From positions 40,721-104,720 of the forward strand of contig NZ_ARXU01000013.1 in the NCBI RefSeq assembly GCF_000756655.1: a DNA stretch of 64,000 nt, in the 5' to 3' direction. Source of the DNA: Alcanivorax jadensis T9. GTDB taxonomy: Bacteria > Pseudomonadota > Gammaproteobacteria > Pseudomonadales > Alcanivoracaceae. Made by a program: the position numbers and the translations under genes. Shown piece after piece: positions 1-8,022 of this stretch. Numbering within the stretch: the first letter of the stretch is position 1; each line of letters begins with the position of its first letter. The notes beneath the pieces are model-generated. The model made no database searches and was not told where the DNA came from. It saw nothing but the letters and a program-made list of their open reading frames with translations.

Positions 1-41
1 TTGGGCCGCAACAGGGGCCTCGGAATTAGTGGGAGCAGGCC

Positions 42-743
42 CTAGTCCAGTTCGAAGGTGATCTGGACCCGGGCGGTGATATCGGTTTCGCCGGGCCGGT
101 AGCTGTCGGCGTTACCGCTTTTCTCGCTCCGTGCCATCATCATTACCGGTTGCGGGGGCTGGAAATCCTGGGCCTGGATCTGGATAGCCTTGCCAAGCTC
201 CCGGTCAGCGGCCTCGGCGATGATGCTGGCCCGCTGGCGGGCATCTGCCACCGCTTTCTCCAGAGCCTGATTGGCCAGCTCGTCGGCGTTGCTGACTTCG
301 GTGCCGGCCGGGCGAATATCCCGCAAACCTTGCTTGGCCAGGCCGTCGAGCAGCTGGGTATAGGTGTCCAGGCCATTGGCCCGGAAGGTGACGTCACGGC
401 TTACCTGATGGCCGATCAGTTTACGCTCCGGCTGGTATTGCCATTGCGGCTGAACGCGCAGATCGCTGGCGCGCACCTGTTTTTCCTCAATATCCAGGTC
501 GTCCGCCAGGTCGAGCATATCGGCTACGGTGTCGTCGACGCGGGATTTCATGGCGGTAATGTCGTCGCCCTGTTCGCTGGCAGTCGCTACCACGCGGAAA
601 ATATCCGGTTGCGCTGAGATGTCGCCACTGCCGGACACGGTGATGCTGTCAGGTCCGTGATTGATAAGATGGGGGGCATCGTTGCAGGCTGTCAGGCTCA
701 ATGCTCCCAGGGCGATTAGGGATGCGGCGGTGATGCGTTTCAT
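42..743 (-). CDS. SIMPL (DUF541) domain lipoprotein
   Basis: A 233-residue exported protein. The N-terminus is a lipoprotein signal (MKRITAASLIALGALSLTAC; lipobox LTAC), so the mature protein is probably an outer-membrane or periplasmic lipoprotein. The rest fits the SIMPL/DUF541 family (Oxidative-stress or BP26-like fold): an early ITVSGSGDISAQPD segment, a central VSRDVTFRANGLDTY segment and a late NQALEKAVADARQRASIIAEAA helix typical of the family. Exact function in this family is poorly defined; membrane stress roles have been proposed. It is divergent from apbC with about 160 bp between the starts. Stop is TAG. Family call fairly secure, role unknown. Confidence 0.85.
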   Translation of the reverse strand: MKRITAASLIALGALSLTACNDAPHLINHGPDSITVSGSGDISAQPDIFRVVATASEQGDDITAMKSRVDDTVADMLDLADDLDIEEKQVRASDLRVQPQWQYQPERKLIGHQVSRDVTFRANGLDTYTQLLDGLAKQGLRDIRPAGTEVSNADELANQALEKAVADARQRASIIAEAADRELGKAIQIQAQDFQPPQPVMMMARSEKSGNADSYRPGETDITARVQITFELD

Positions 744-906
744 GGACTCTCCTTGTACTGCCGTGCAATCGGCACTCTATTTTGCGCATTTACAGCGGGA
801 TAACCACCCCATGGTTCGCGTTTGTGCAACGAATAACTTCCGCGAAGGTGGCTTGGTTGTTAACGGCTTAGCCCCTATCATCGCACCTCTCGAAACGGAG
901 GCCATT

Positions 907-1992
907 ATGAGTTCAGCCGAGCAACGCATTCGACAGCAACTGGGCGGTTTTATTCCCGACGATCTGGGTGTCAGCCTGACGTCCGTGGATGCCATTGAAT
1001 CACTGACTGTGGATGACAGCACCGTCCACGCCCGAATCGTTCTTGGTTTTCCGATTGACGGTATCCGTGAGCACCTAATGACCCAGATCCGGGAGCATGT
1101 GAGCGAGGTGCTGGGAGGGCGTGAGCTGGCCCTGGATCTGACGGCGAAGATTATTCCGCATCGCGCTCAGAGCAGCTTGCCGGCCATGGACCAGGTGGCC
1201 AATGTGATTGCCATCGCTTCTGGCAAGGGGGGCGTTGGCAAGTCCACCACGGCAGTGAATCTGGCATTGGCCTTACAGGCGGAAGGCGCCCGGGTGGGGC
1301 TGCTTGATGCGGACGTATTCGGCCCTAGTCAGCCGCTGATGCTGGGGTTGCCAGACGGTACCCGCCCGGAGGTACTCGAAGGTAAGTACTTTGTGCCGGT
1401 GGATGCCTATGGTTTGCAGACCATGTCCATGGGCTATCTGACCACCAAGCAGACCCCGGTGGTCTGGCGTGGCCCGAAAGCCAGTGGTGCTCTGGTGCAA
1501 ATGATGGAGCAGACCCGTTGGCATCATCTGGATTATCTGCTGGTGGATTTGCCGCCAGGTACCGGTGATATCCAGTTGACTCTGGCCCAGAAAATTCCGG
1601 TGGCCGGCGCGGTGGTGATTACCACGCCCCAGGACATTGCCCTGCTGGACGCCATCAAGGGCGTGGAGATGTTCCGCAAGGTGGATATCCGCGTGCTGGG
1701 CATCGTTGAGAACATGGCGGTGCATATCTGCAGCCAGTGTGGCCATCATGAGCATGTGTTTGGCCAGGGCGGTGGAGAAAAGATGGCCAGTGAGTATCAC
1801 ACCGAAGTGCTGGCGGCCCTGCCGCTGTCCTTGCGTATCCGCGAACAGGCAGACAGCGGTGAACCGATGGTGGCGGCCTGCCCGGACAGCGAGGAGGCAG
1901 GCCTGTACCGCCAGGCTGCCCGTCGGCTGGCAGCGAGACTGTCACTGACGGAAGGCGGCAAGCGGGCGTTTCCCAAGGTGACGCAGCATTGA
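907..1992 (+). CDS. apbC: Iron-sulfur cluster carrier protein ApbC/Mrp
   Basis: A 361-residue cytosolic P-loop NTPase that carries or inserts Fe-S clusters into apoproteins. Residues 1-85 form the MIP18/DUF59-like domain and residues about 95-350 the Mrp/NBP35 NTPase. The deviant Walker A GKGGVGKST lies near residue 106, the DLPPGTGD segment follows, and the CSQC pair near residues 275-278 would bridge a cluster in a dimer. The ATG at 907 is chosen because it follows an ACGGAGG ribosome site by a few bases and gives the usual family length (about 360-370); the reading frame stays open further upstream but lacks conserved sequence there. dcd follows 116 bp downstream, an order also seen in Pseudomonas. 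Confidence 0.93.
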   Translation: MSSAEQRIRQQLGGFIPDDLGVSLTSVDAIESLTVDDSTVHARIVLGFPIDGIREHLMTQIREHVSEVLGGRELALDLTAKIIPHRAQSSLPAMDQVANVIAIASGKGGVGKSTTAVNLALALQAEGARVGLLDADVFGPSQPLMLGLPDGTRPEVLEGKYFVPVDAYGLQTMSMGYLTTKQTPVVWRGPKASGALVQMMEQTRWHHLDYLLVDLPPGTGDIQLTLAQKIPVAGAVVITTPQDIALLDAIKGVEMFRKVDIRVLGIVENMAVHICSQCGHHEHVFGQGGGEKMASEYHTEVLAALPLSLRIREQADSGEPMVAACPDSEEAGLYRQAARRLAARLSLTEGGKRAFPKVTQH

Positions 1993-2108
1993 ACAAACGC
2001 CACATGTCGGGGCCGAATTAGCGGCGCCCCACATCTGGCGCCCGGCGTTCGGCGTCTATACCATTATCTGCTTGAACGCCAACCACCCCGGAATTTTGAG
2101 GCGCAACA

Positions 2109-2678
2109 ATGACGATTAAATCGGATCGCTGGATTACCCGCATGGCCGCCGAGAAGGGCATGATAGAGCCCTTTCAGAGCGGACAGATCCGCGCGGATGA
2201 AAATGGCGAAAAAATGATTTCCTATGGTGTGTCCAGCTACGGGTACGATGTGCGCTGTGCGGATGAATTCAAGGTGTTCACCAATATTCATTCCGCTACG
2301 GTAGACCCGAAGGCTTTCGATGAGCGCAGCTTCGTGGACATCAAAGGCGACTACTGCATTATTCCGCCTAATTCCTTTGCGCTCGCACGAACTGTGGAAT
2401 ACTTCCGCATTCCCCGTAATGTGCTGACCATCTGTCTGGGCAAGTCCACCTACGCCCGCTGCGGCATTATCGTCAATGTGACGCCGCTGGAGCCGGAGTG
2501 GGAGGGCCATGTGACCCTGGAGTTTTCCAACACCACTACGCTGCCGGCAAAAATTTATGCCCACGAAGGTGTGGCGCAGATGTTGTTCTTCGAGTCCGAT
2601 GAGGTGTGTGAAACGTCTTATATGGATCGGGGCGGGAAATACCAGGGCCAGCGCGGTGTCACCCTGCCACGGGCCTGA
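2109..2678 (+). CDS. dcd: dCTP deaminase
   Basis: A 189-residue enzyme that converts dCTP to dUTP plus ammonia, feeding dTMP synthesis. Length matches the family (188-193). The start MTIKSDRWI, the SYGYDVRC segment, GKSTYARCG, and [15 protein letters not shown] carrying the catalytic Glu are all present. Nothing appears altered. Probably transcribed from the same direction as apbC; the 116-bp gap contains a GC-rich imperfect direct motif TCTGGCGCCCGGCGT also seen at the 5' end of the DUF58 gene near 34630. Confidence 0.96.
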   Translation: MTIKSDRWITRMAAEKGMIEPFQSGQIRADENGEKMISYGVSSYGYDVRCADEFKVFTNIHSATVDPKAFDERSFVDIKGDYCIIPPNSFALARTVEYFRIPRNVLTICLGKSTYARCGIIVNVTPLEPEWEGHVTLEFSNTTTLPAKIYAHEGVAQMLFFESDEVCETSYMDRGGKYQGQRGVTLPRA

Positions 2679-2732
2679 AGCCAGCTTCTAACCTTGTCGT
2701 AGGCGTGTCGATAGCAGGGTCGGTCAAAAAAA

Positions 2733-2810
2733 ATTCACCACAGAGAGCACAGAGCACACAGAGCAAACCCTTTCTTTCCTTCAGTGATATCTGTGCCCTC
2801 TGTGGTAAAT
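2733..2810. repeat. CACAGAG-type inverted repeat
   Basis: Two 21-base arms (2733-2753 and 2790-2810; 19 of 21 positions match as inverted repeats) contain the core ACCACAGAG and would form a long hairpin. It lies between dcd and the convergent DUF3108 gene. A half arm fused to a GCGCCGCTCCTACG arm occurs again near 53309-53333. It may work as a transcription barrier; mobility is not shown. Confidence 0.7.
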
Positions 2811-2833
2811 CCATCTTTTCAGGCGTTGGACTA

Positions 2834-2859
2834 TCGCGCCGCCAGCGACGCTCCTACAG
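2834..2859. repeat. Half arm of GTAGGAGC-type repeat
   Basis: CGCCGCCAGCGACGCTCCTACAG resembles one arm of the paired GTAGGAGC inverted repeats seen at 33109, 43931 and 47021, but no partner arm is visible here. It sits directly downstream of the CACAGAG-type hairpin. Confidence 0.45.
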
Positions 2860-2875
2860 AGGGGGGGGCGGGCTG

Positions 2876-3589
2876 CTAGGACGACGGCGGCAGATCCGGG
2901 CCGTCGTAATCAATCATGATCAATTCTGCCTTGAGCAGGGTGCTTTCAATGTGCCTGGCCTTGACCACCATGTAGTCCAGGCTTGGCGCCACCCAGAACA
3001 GGGTGCGACGTTTCTCCTTGCTGTCCCCTTCGCGCTTTTTTTCCACCAGCAGGGTGTCGATTTCGCCCATGGGCGTATCGATCACTTCCCGGTCGATGAT
3101 CTCGAAATGATGGGTGCGCAGCTTGTCACCGTAGACACTGGTGACTTTGTAGGCCTTGTCACCGGTAGCAAACACACAACGCCCGCGCAGCAGAATGGTT
3201 AGCTCGTCCAGGGTGTTTTCCGGAATTTCCAGGCTTTCCTGATCGTCCTCGGATTCGTTGTGGACCATGGGTGGGTTCCACTGGAAATCCATATGGTGGT
3301 AGCGGTGTTGGCCGAAGCCCTTGAATTCATGGACATACTGGTTGGTGCGGGGCTGACAGTCGCGCCAGTGGAAATAACTCTCTTCGGTGTTGGTAAGCAG
3401 AAAGGATTTGGCCTTCAACAGCATGCGGTAATAGTCTTTGCCTTCAGCCGGTTCCAGTACCAGGTCGGCCTTGACCGGGGTGGGCAGCTTGTTCACATAA
3501 ATGCGGAATTCGGCCGCAAAAGGAGCCAGTGGTTCGGCACCGGCTACGCTGCTGGCGGCTACCAGTAAGGCAAGAATAATCCGTCGCAC
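2876..3589 (-). CDS. DUF3108 domain exported protein (copy 2)
   Basis: A 237-residue protein with a Sec signal (MRRIILALLVAASSVAGAEP, cleavage near residue 18). The body matches the DUF3108 pattern: an early PFAAEFRIYVNKLPTPVKADL strand pair, a central YFHWRDCQP and EFKGFGQHRYHHMDFQW, and a late TLFWVAPSLDYMVVKARHIE. Predicted periplasmic, beta-rich, function unknown. It begins 2 bp after the stop of a paralogous DUF3108 gene, and both follow purM-purN, so it is probably the last gene of a four-gene purine operon. The Cys in WRDCQP aligns with Cys in WQQCIP of the neighbour. Confidence 0.82.
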   Translation of the reverse strand: MRRIILALLVAASSVAGAEPLAPFAAEFRIYVNKLPTPVKADLVLEPAEGKDYYRMLLKAKSFLLTNTEESYFHWRDCQPRTNQYVHEFKGFGQHRYHHMDFQWNPPMVHNESEDDQESLEIPENTLDELTILLRGRCVFATGDKAYKVTSVYGDKLRTHHFEIIDREVIDTPMGEIDTLLVEKKREGDSKEKRRTLFWVAPSLDYMVVKARHIESTLLKAELIMIDYDGPDLPPSS

Positions 3590-3591
3590 CG

Positions 3592-4314
3592 TTAGTCTCC
3601 CTCGATAGATTGCAGCTTCATCACGTGGTCGCCATCACTGTTTTCCTGCAGCAGTTGGACGAGCAGATAATCATGCTGCGGTGCAAACCACATGTAGGTC
3701 TGCCGTTTGCTGTTGGTGCCGCGCTGGCGCTGTACTTTTACTGTCTCTACCTGCTTGCCGTCAATATTCAGATGTTCCTCGCCGACTACACGGTAGCGGT
3801 GTGCTTCCATGGAGCGCTCATCGGCAACCTGCAGTTTGATGTCACGCTGGCCTGCCTGAAGAGAGCATTGCAGGGCCAGAGAGACGGAGAGTTCGTCCGT
3901 GGCTTGATCTGTGATCGGGTAGTTGCGCGTGGGTTTATCCGTGCGTTCACTGGCGGCGACCCCGGCCTCCCGGTCCAGATGTAGTTTGGCTTCCTTGACC
4001 CGCCCCAGGCCACGACGGTAGTAGCCATAGAACGTGCTTTCGGGAATACATTGTTGCCAGTCGAACAGGGTGGTTTCGCGGATTTCGCCCAGCCAGTTTT
4101 TGGCCTGCACTTCCATTTTCCACAGGCCGTCCTGCATGGGTTTCAGGGTACGTGTGGCCGTAACGGTGAAAGGAATGCCTTCACTCTTCAGACTGTAATC
4201 CAGAGAAAAAGGCGCAACCGGTGACGCAGCATGGCTGGCCGGAGCCACCAGGGCCAATGTCAGCAACAGACTGCTAGACCAGTTGAAACCCCTGTTCGGG
4301 GAGAGGTTTGGCAT
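3592..4314 (-). CDS. DUF3108 domain exported protein (copy 1)
   Basis: A 240-residue protein with a Sec signal ending SHA-A near residue 29. It shares with its downstream neighbour the DUF3108 features PFSLDYSLKSEGIPFTVTATRTL, FDWQQCIPES, a YRRGLGRVKEAKLHLD segment and YMWFAPQHDYLLVQLLQ. The start overlaps the end of purN by about 41 bp, and the region upstream carries ACGGAG, suggesting translational coupling. The shorter alternative starts would truncate the signal peptide. In Pseudomonas a DUF3108 gene also follows purN; having two in tandem is less usual. Function unknown. Confidence 0.82.
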   Translation of the reverse strand: MPNLSPNRGFNWSSSLLLTLALVAPASHAASPVAPFSLDYSLKSEGIPFTVTATRTLKPMQDGLWKMEVQAKNWLGEIRETTLFDWQQCIPESTFYGYYRRGLGRVKEAKLHLDREAGVAASERTDKPTRNYPITDQATDELSVSLALQCSLQAGQRDIKLQVADERSMEAHRYRVVGEEHLNIDGKQVETVKVQRQRGTNSKRQTYMWFAPQHDYLLVQLLQENSDGDHVMKLQSIEGD

Positions 4315-4915
4315 CCAGCATGACTCCGTTTTGATTCAGTTCCAGGCGCTGTTCAGCACGCCATTGCAACACCAGAGGATAAAGCAGGTGTTCGCGTTGT
4401 TGTACGCGTTTGGACAAGGAATCAACGGTATCGTTCGCAAGGACGTCCAGCGGGGCCTGGGCGATCAGCGGGCCGCCATCCAGTTCTTCGGTGACGAAAT
4501 GGATGGAGCAGCCATGCTGTTGATCGCCGGCTTCCAGAGCGCGGGCATGGGTATGGAGCCCTCGGTACTTGGGCAATAGAGAGGGATGGATGTTGATCAG
4601 CTGGCCGGCATAGTGGCGGACAAACAGCGCAGAGAGAATGCGCATGAAACCGGCCAGGACCACCGTGCCGGGCTGGTAACGGTCCAGGGTGGTGATCATT
4701 GCCTGGTCGAATGCTTCCCGGCTGTCGTACTGGCGATGATCCAGTACTTCGGTGGCAATGCCGGCATGCTGGGCACGGCTCAGGCCACCGGCATCGGCAC
4801 GGTTGGACAGTACCACTGCGATTTGTGCATCCAGGCGGCCACTATCAATGGCCGCCATGATGGCCTGCAGATTGGTACCTGAGCCGCTGATCAGAACAGC
4901 AAGGCGGTGCGTCAC
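4274..4915 (-). CDS. purN: Phosphoribosylglycinamide formyltransferase
   Basis: A 213-residue GAR transformylase: uses 10-formyl-THF to formylate GAR in step 3 of de novo purine synthesis. Motifs: GSGTNLQAI near residue 11, [16 protein letters not shown] with the catalytic Asn and His, and the DGGPLIAQ loop with the catalytic Asp. Start is GTG, in a GTGA overlap with the purM stop, indicating translational coupling. Length matches the family. Confidence 0.96.
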   Translation of the reverse strand: MTHRLAVLISGSGTNLQAIMAAIDSGRLDAQIAVVLSNRADAGGLSRAQHAGIATEVLDHRQYDSREAFDQAMITTLDRYQPGTVVLAGFMRILSALFVRHYAGQLINIHPSLLPKYRGLHTHARALEAGDQQHGCSIHFVTEELDGGPLIAQAPLDVLANDTVDSLSKRVQQREHLLYPLVLQWRAEQRLELNQNGVMLDAKPLPEQGFQLV

Positions 4916-5955
4916 TCTGCCAGGCCTTCCAGCACCACTCCCGGTTCCCCTTCGCCGGCCTGGATTTCACCCATCAGGAAGGCGACTTCGCCTTCGGCTT
5001 CCATCAATGCCAGGGTGGCATCCACCTGATCCGCCGGGACGGCGATGACCATGCCGACACCACAGTTAAAGGTGCGGTACATCTCGAAAGCCGGGACCTG
5101 GCCTTCTTGCTGCAACCACTTGAATACGGCGGGGAATTCCCAGCTACGGGTGTCGATAACTGCACGGGTGTTGTCCGGCATCACCCGGGGCAGGTTTTCC
5201 GGCAGGCCGCCGCCGGTGATGTGTGCCAGGGCATGCACGGGCACCTGCTCGATAAGTTTCAGCAGGGGTTTGACATAGATGCGGGTGGGTGCCAGCAGAT
5301 GCTCCATCAGGGGCTGGCCTTCCAGCTCGATGTTGATATCGGACTGGGCCATGATGCGGCGAATCAGCGAATAGCCGTTGGAGTGGGGGCCGGAGGACGC
5401 GAGGCCGATGAGTTTGTCGCCGGCCTGGAGCTTGCTGCCATCCAGCACGCCATCTTTTTCCACCACGCCGACACAGAAGCCGGCCAGATCGTAATCCTCG
5501 CCCTCGTACATTCCCGGCATTTCTGCGGTTTCACCACCGATCAGGGCACAACCGGCCATTTCGCAGCCTTCACCGATGCCAGTGACAACGCTGGTGGCGG
5601 TGTCCACATCCAGTTTGCCGGTGGCGTAATAGTCGAGAAAGAACAGGGGCTCGGCGCCACCCACGATCAGGTCGTTGACACACATGGCCACCAGATCGAT
5701 GCCTACCTTGTCGTGGCGACCGGTATCAATGGCCAGGCGCAGCTTGGTGCCAACCCCGTCGGTACCGGCTACCAGAACCGGGTTCTTGTAGCGGCTGGGC
5801 AGCTCGCAGAGGGCGCCAAAACCGCCCAGACCGCCCAGCACCTCGGGACGGCGGGTGCGTTTGGCCACGGGGGCGATACGTTTTACCAGCTCGTTGCCAG
5901 CGTCGATATCGACACCGGCGTCACGGTAAGTCAGCGGCCGTTTCTGATCGGTCAT
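4912..5955 (-). CDS. purM: Phosphoribosylformylglycinamidine cyclo-ligase
   Basis: A 347-residue AIR synthetase that closes the imidazole ring from FGAM with ATP. Start ATG ([20 protein letters not shown]) is preceded by CCGGAG at a suitable distance and gives the normal family length; the open frame upstream has no family sequence. Visible motifs: [52 protein letters not shown], and [14 protein letters not shown]. First gene of purM-purN-DUF3108-DUF3108, divergent from DUF2066-hda across about 210 bp. Confidence 0.96.
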   Translation of the reverse strand: MTDQKRPLTYRDAGVDIDAGNELVKRIAPVAKRTRRPEVLGGLGGFGALCELPSRYKNPVLVAGTDGVGTKLRLAIDTGRHDKVGIDLVAMCVNDLIVGGAEPLFFLDYYATGKLDVDTATSVVTGIGEGCEMAGCALIGGETAEMPGMYEGEDYDLAGFCVGVVEKDGVLDGSKLQAGDKLIGLASSGPHSNGYSLIRRIMAQSDINIELEGQPLMEHLLAPTRIYVKPLLKLIEQVPVHALAHITGGGLPENLPRVMPDNTRAVIDTRSWEFPAVFKWLQQEGQVPAFEMYRTFNCGVGMVIAVPADQVDATLALMEAEGEVAFLMGEIQAGEGEPGVVLEGLAE

Positions 5956-6168
5956 GGGGGGCTCCGGATTGGTGAAGGCGCGTATTTTAAGGGTGAGGGG
6001 GCTATCTTTCCAGCCAAACCGGCAGAATTGCCGCTGGCGACGCGCCTCACGCGGTGCCAGTAGAAAACCTTTGCGCGATTGCACTCTCTCTGCTTTCAGT
6101 CGTCTCGCGTCCCGGCGGGTTATCAGTGATAATAGCGCGCTTGAATTTTCAGGTTGGAATGGGCGGTC

Positions 6169-7167
6169 ATGCGTTTTCTTGGAATGGTGGCATTGTTGTT
6201 GGGGTTGGCCCTTGTGGCCCAGGCAGAGTCTCTGAATACAGTGGAGCTGACGGTGGAAAGCCGTGGCGAGGCTCAGCGCCAGCAGGCTCTGCAGCAAGGG
6301 CTGAAGGACATGCTGGTGCGCCTGAGTGGCAAACAACAGGTGCTTGAGCAGCCGGTATTAGAGCAGGCTCTGGCGCAGCTGGATCGTTGGGTCACTCGCT
6401 ACGATTACGACGGTGATCGACTGATGGTCCGCTATGACACTCGCGGCTTGATGGATTTCATGGCGGCAGCAGGGGCGCCGGTATGGGGCTTTCCCCGTCC
6501 TAAGGTGTTGATCTGGTTGGTAGAGCAGGGAGCCGGCCGTGGAGACATGGTGGCGGGAGAGCATGAACTGCGCGACCACCTGGTTGGCGAAGCCCGGCGT
6601 CGGGGGCTTTCCCTGGTAGTGCCCGAATGGGACAGCCAAGACCGCAATGCGGTCACCGTAGCGGATGTCCGCGGCCGTTTCGATAATCAGTTGCTGTCCG
6701 CTTCCGACCGTTATCCCCATGAGCTTGTTGTCGCTGCCGTCTTATATGAAGGCTCGCCGGCCACGGTGAGCTGGCGTGTGCTTCAGGGCAAGAAGACCTT
6801 GGACCAGGGCCGTGAGAAAAGTGCCTCCGCTGAGCAGGCGGTGACGACGCTGGTGGATGCGGTGACCGATCAGCTCGCCCAACGTTATGCGGTGGCCAGC
6901 AGCGCTTCCGAGCGGCTCACCTTGTTGGAGGTCGAGCAGGTGGAAACGCTCGCTGATTGGCATCAACTCCAGGCTTTCCTGGCAGGGCTGAGTGGTATGC
7001 GGGCCGTTTCGCTGGTACAGACCACTGATCAGGGCGTGACTTTCGGCCTGGATTTCGGTGCCAGCGATTCCCAGCTACGTAGCCTGCTGGAGCTTTCCCG
7101 ACAATTGCGCCCCTGCCCGGACGAGTCGGTCGCCGGGCCGCAGTGGCGCTACTGCTGGCGTTCCTGA
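6169..7167 (+). CDS. DUF2066 domain exported protein
   Basis: A 332-residue protein with a Sec signal ([20 protein letters not shown]). The body fits DUF2066: [19 protein letters not shown] near the N-terminus, then [31 protein letters not shown]. Function unknown; the family is conserved next to purM and hda in Pseudomonas-type genomes. The ATG at 6169 is preferred over a TTG 15 bases upstream because it begins the signal peptide directly. It ends 3 bp before hda, so the two are surely co-transcribed. Confidence 0.85.
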   Translation: MRFLGMVALLLGLALVAQAESLNTVELTVESRGEAQRQQALQQGLKDMLVRLSGKQQVLEQPVLEQALAQLDRWVTRYDYDGDRLMVRYDTRGLMDFMAAAGAPVWGFPRPKVLIWLVEQGAGRGDMVAGEHELRDHLVGEARRRGLSLVVPEWDSQDRNAVTVADVRGRFDNQLLSASDRYPHELVVAAVLYEGSPATVSWRVLQGKKTLDQGREKSASAEQAVTTLVDAVTDQLAQRYAVASSASERLTLLEVEQVETLADWHQLQAFLAGLSGMRAVSLVQTTDQGVTFGLDFGASDSQLRSLLELSRQLRPCPDESVAGPQWRYCWRS

Positions 7168-7170
7168 TCC

Positions 7171-7860
7171 ATGAGCGCACAGCTGCCCCTGGCGCTGCAA
7201 TTGCGTGAGGGAAATAACCTCTCCAACTTCCTTTCCGGCCCCAACGGGGCCGCGCTGGCCGGTGTCCGTGAAGTGGTGCTGGGTGCAGACCGGCAGGCCT
7301 TTATCTGGGGCGGGGAACAGCAGGGCAAGAGCCACCTGCTGGAAGGGGCGGTTCGTCTGGCCCAGCAGCAGGGCATGGATGCTTGCCTGTTGCCTGCCAG
7401 CGAGCTACTGCCGCTGGTGCCGGCGGTGCTGGAGGCCATGGAACAATTCGATCTGTTGGCGCTGGATGATTGTCAGCGCTTTGCCGGCGATCCGGCCTGG
7501 GAAGAAGCCCTGTTTCACCTTTACAACCGTCTGATGGCGCAGGGCGGGCGCCTTCTGGTGACCGCCAATGCCTCTCCGGCCGCTGCCGGCCTGTTGCTGC
7601 CGGATCTGGCCACCCGCTTGGCCGCCGGGCCGGTATACAGGCTTGGCCCTTTGGAAGATGGTGATATGCAAAAAGTGTTGCAAGAGCGAGCCAAGGCCCG
7701 TGGGCTGCGGATTGAGCAGGATGTAGCTCACTATATCGTGTTGCGCAGCGAGCGCAGCCCTGGGGCGCTGATGGCGCTGCTGGACCGCCTTGACCGTATG
7801 GCCCTCGCGCAACAACGCTCGGTCACTATTCCCTTTGTCAAGGATGCGCTGGGGTGGTAA
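7171..7860 (+). CDS. hda: DnaA regulatory inactivator Hda
   Basis: A 229-residue AAA+ protein homologous to the DnaA ATPase domain. With the DNA-loaded beta clamp it stimulates ATP hydrolysis on DnaA and prevents re-initiation (RIDA). The N-terminal clamp-binding peptide QLPLAL (residues 4-9) is present, followed by Walker A-like GGEQQGKSHLL near residue 47, the Walker B-like LLALDDCQRF, and sensor/arginine region RSERSPGALMALLDRLD. Length is normal. Follows DUF2066 with a 3-bp gap. Confidence 0.93.
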   Translation: MSAQLPLALQLREGNNLSNFLSGPNGAALAGVREVVLGADRQAFIWGGEQQGKSHLLEGAVRLAQQQGMDACLLPASELLPLVPAVLEAMEQFDLLALDDCQRFAGDPAWEEALFHLYNRLMAQGGRLLVTANASPAAAGLLLPDLATRLAAGPVYRLGPLEDGDMQKVLQERAKARGLRIEQDVAHYIVLRSERSPGALMALLDRLDRMALAQQRSVTIPFVKDALGW

Positions 7861-8022
7861 AAAGGGTCGCTTAACGAAGAAGCAACAGTTTGCTACGCAA
7901 GTAACCGGTATATTGATGATTCATTACATCAGGTTACGTTTCCGGCAATCTGAGTATTGCCGGATTTTGGATCCAGATTAGAACAATAACGCCAGGCACA
8001 AAAAAGCCTGCAGGAGCACAAC

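Noticed and set aside
5107..6063. 318-codon plus-strand frame opposite purM
   Set aside because: Shadow of purM; no family sequence and conflicts with a complete essential enzyme.
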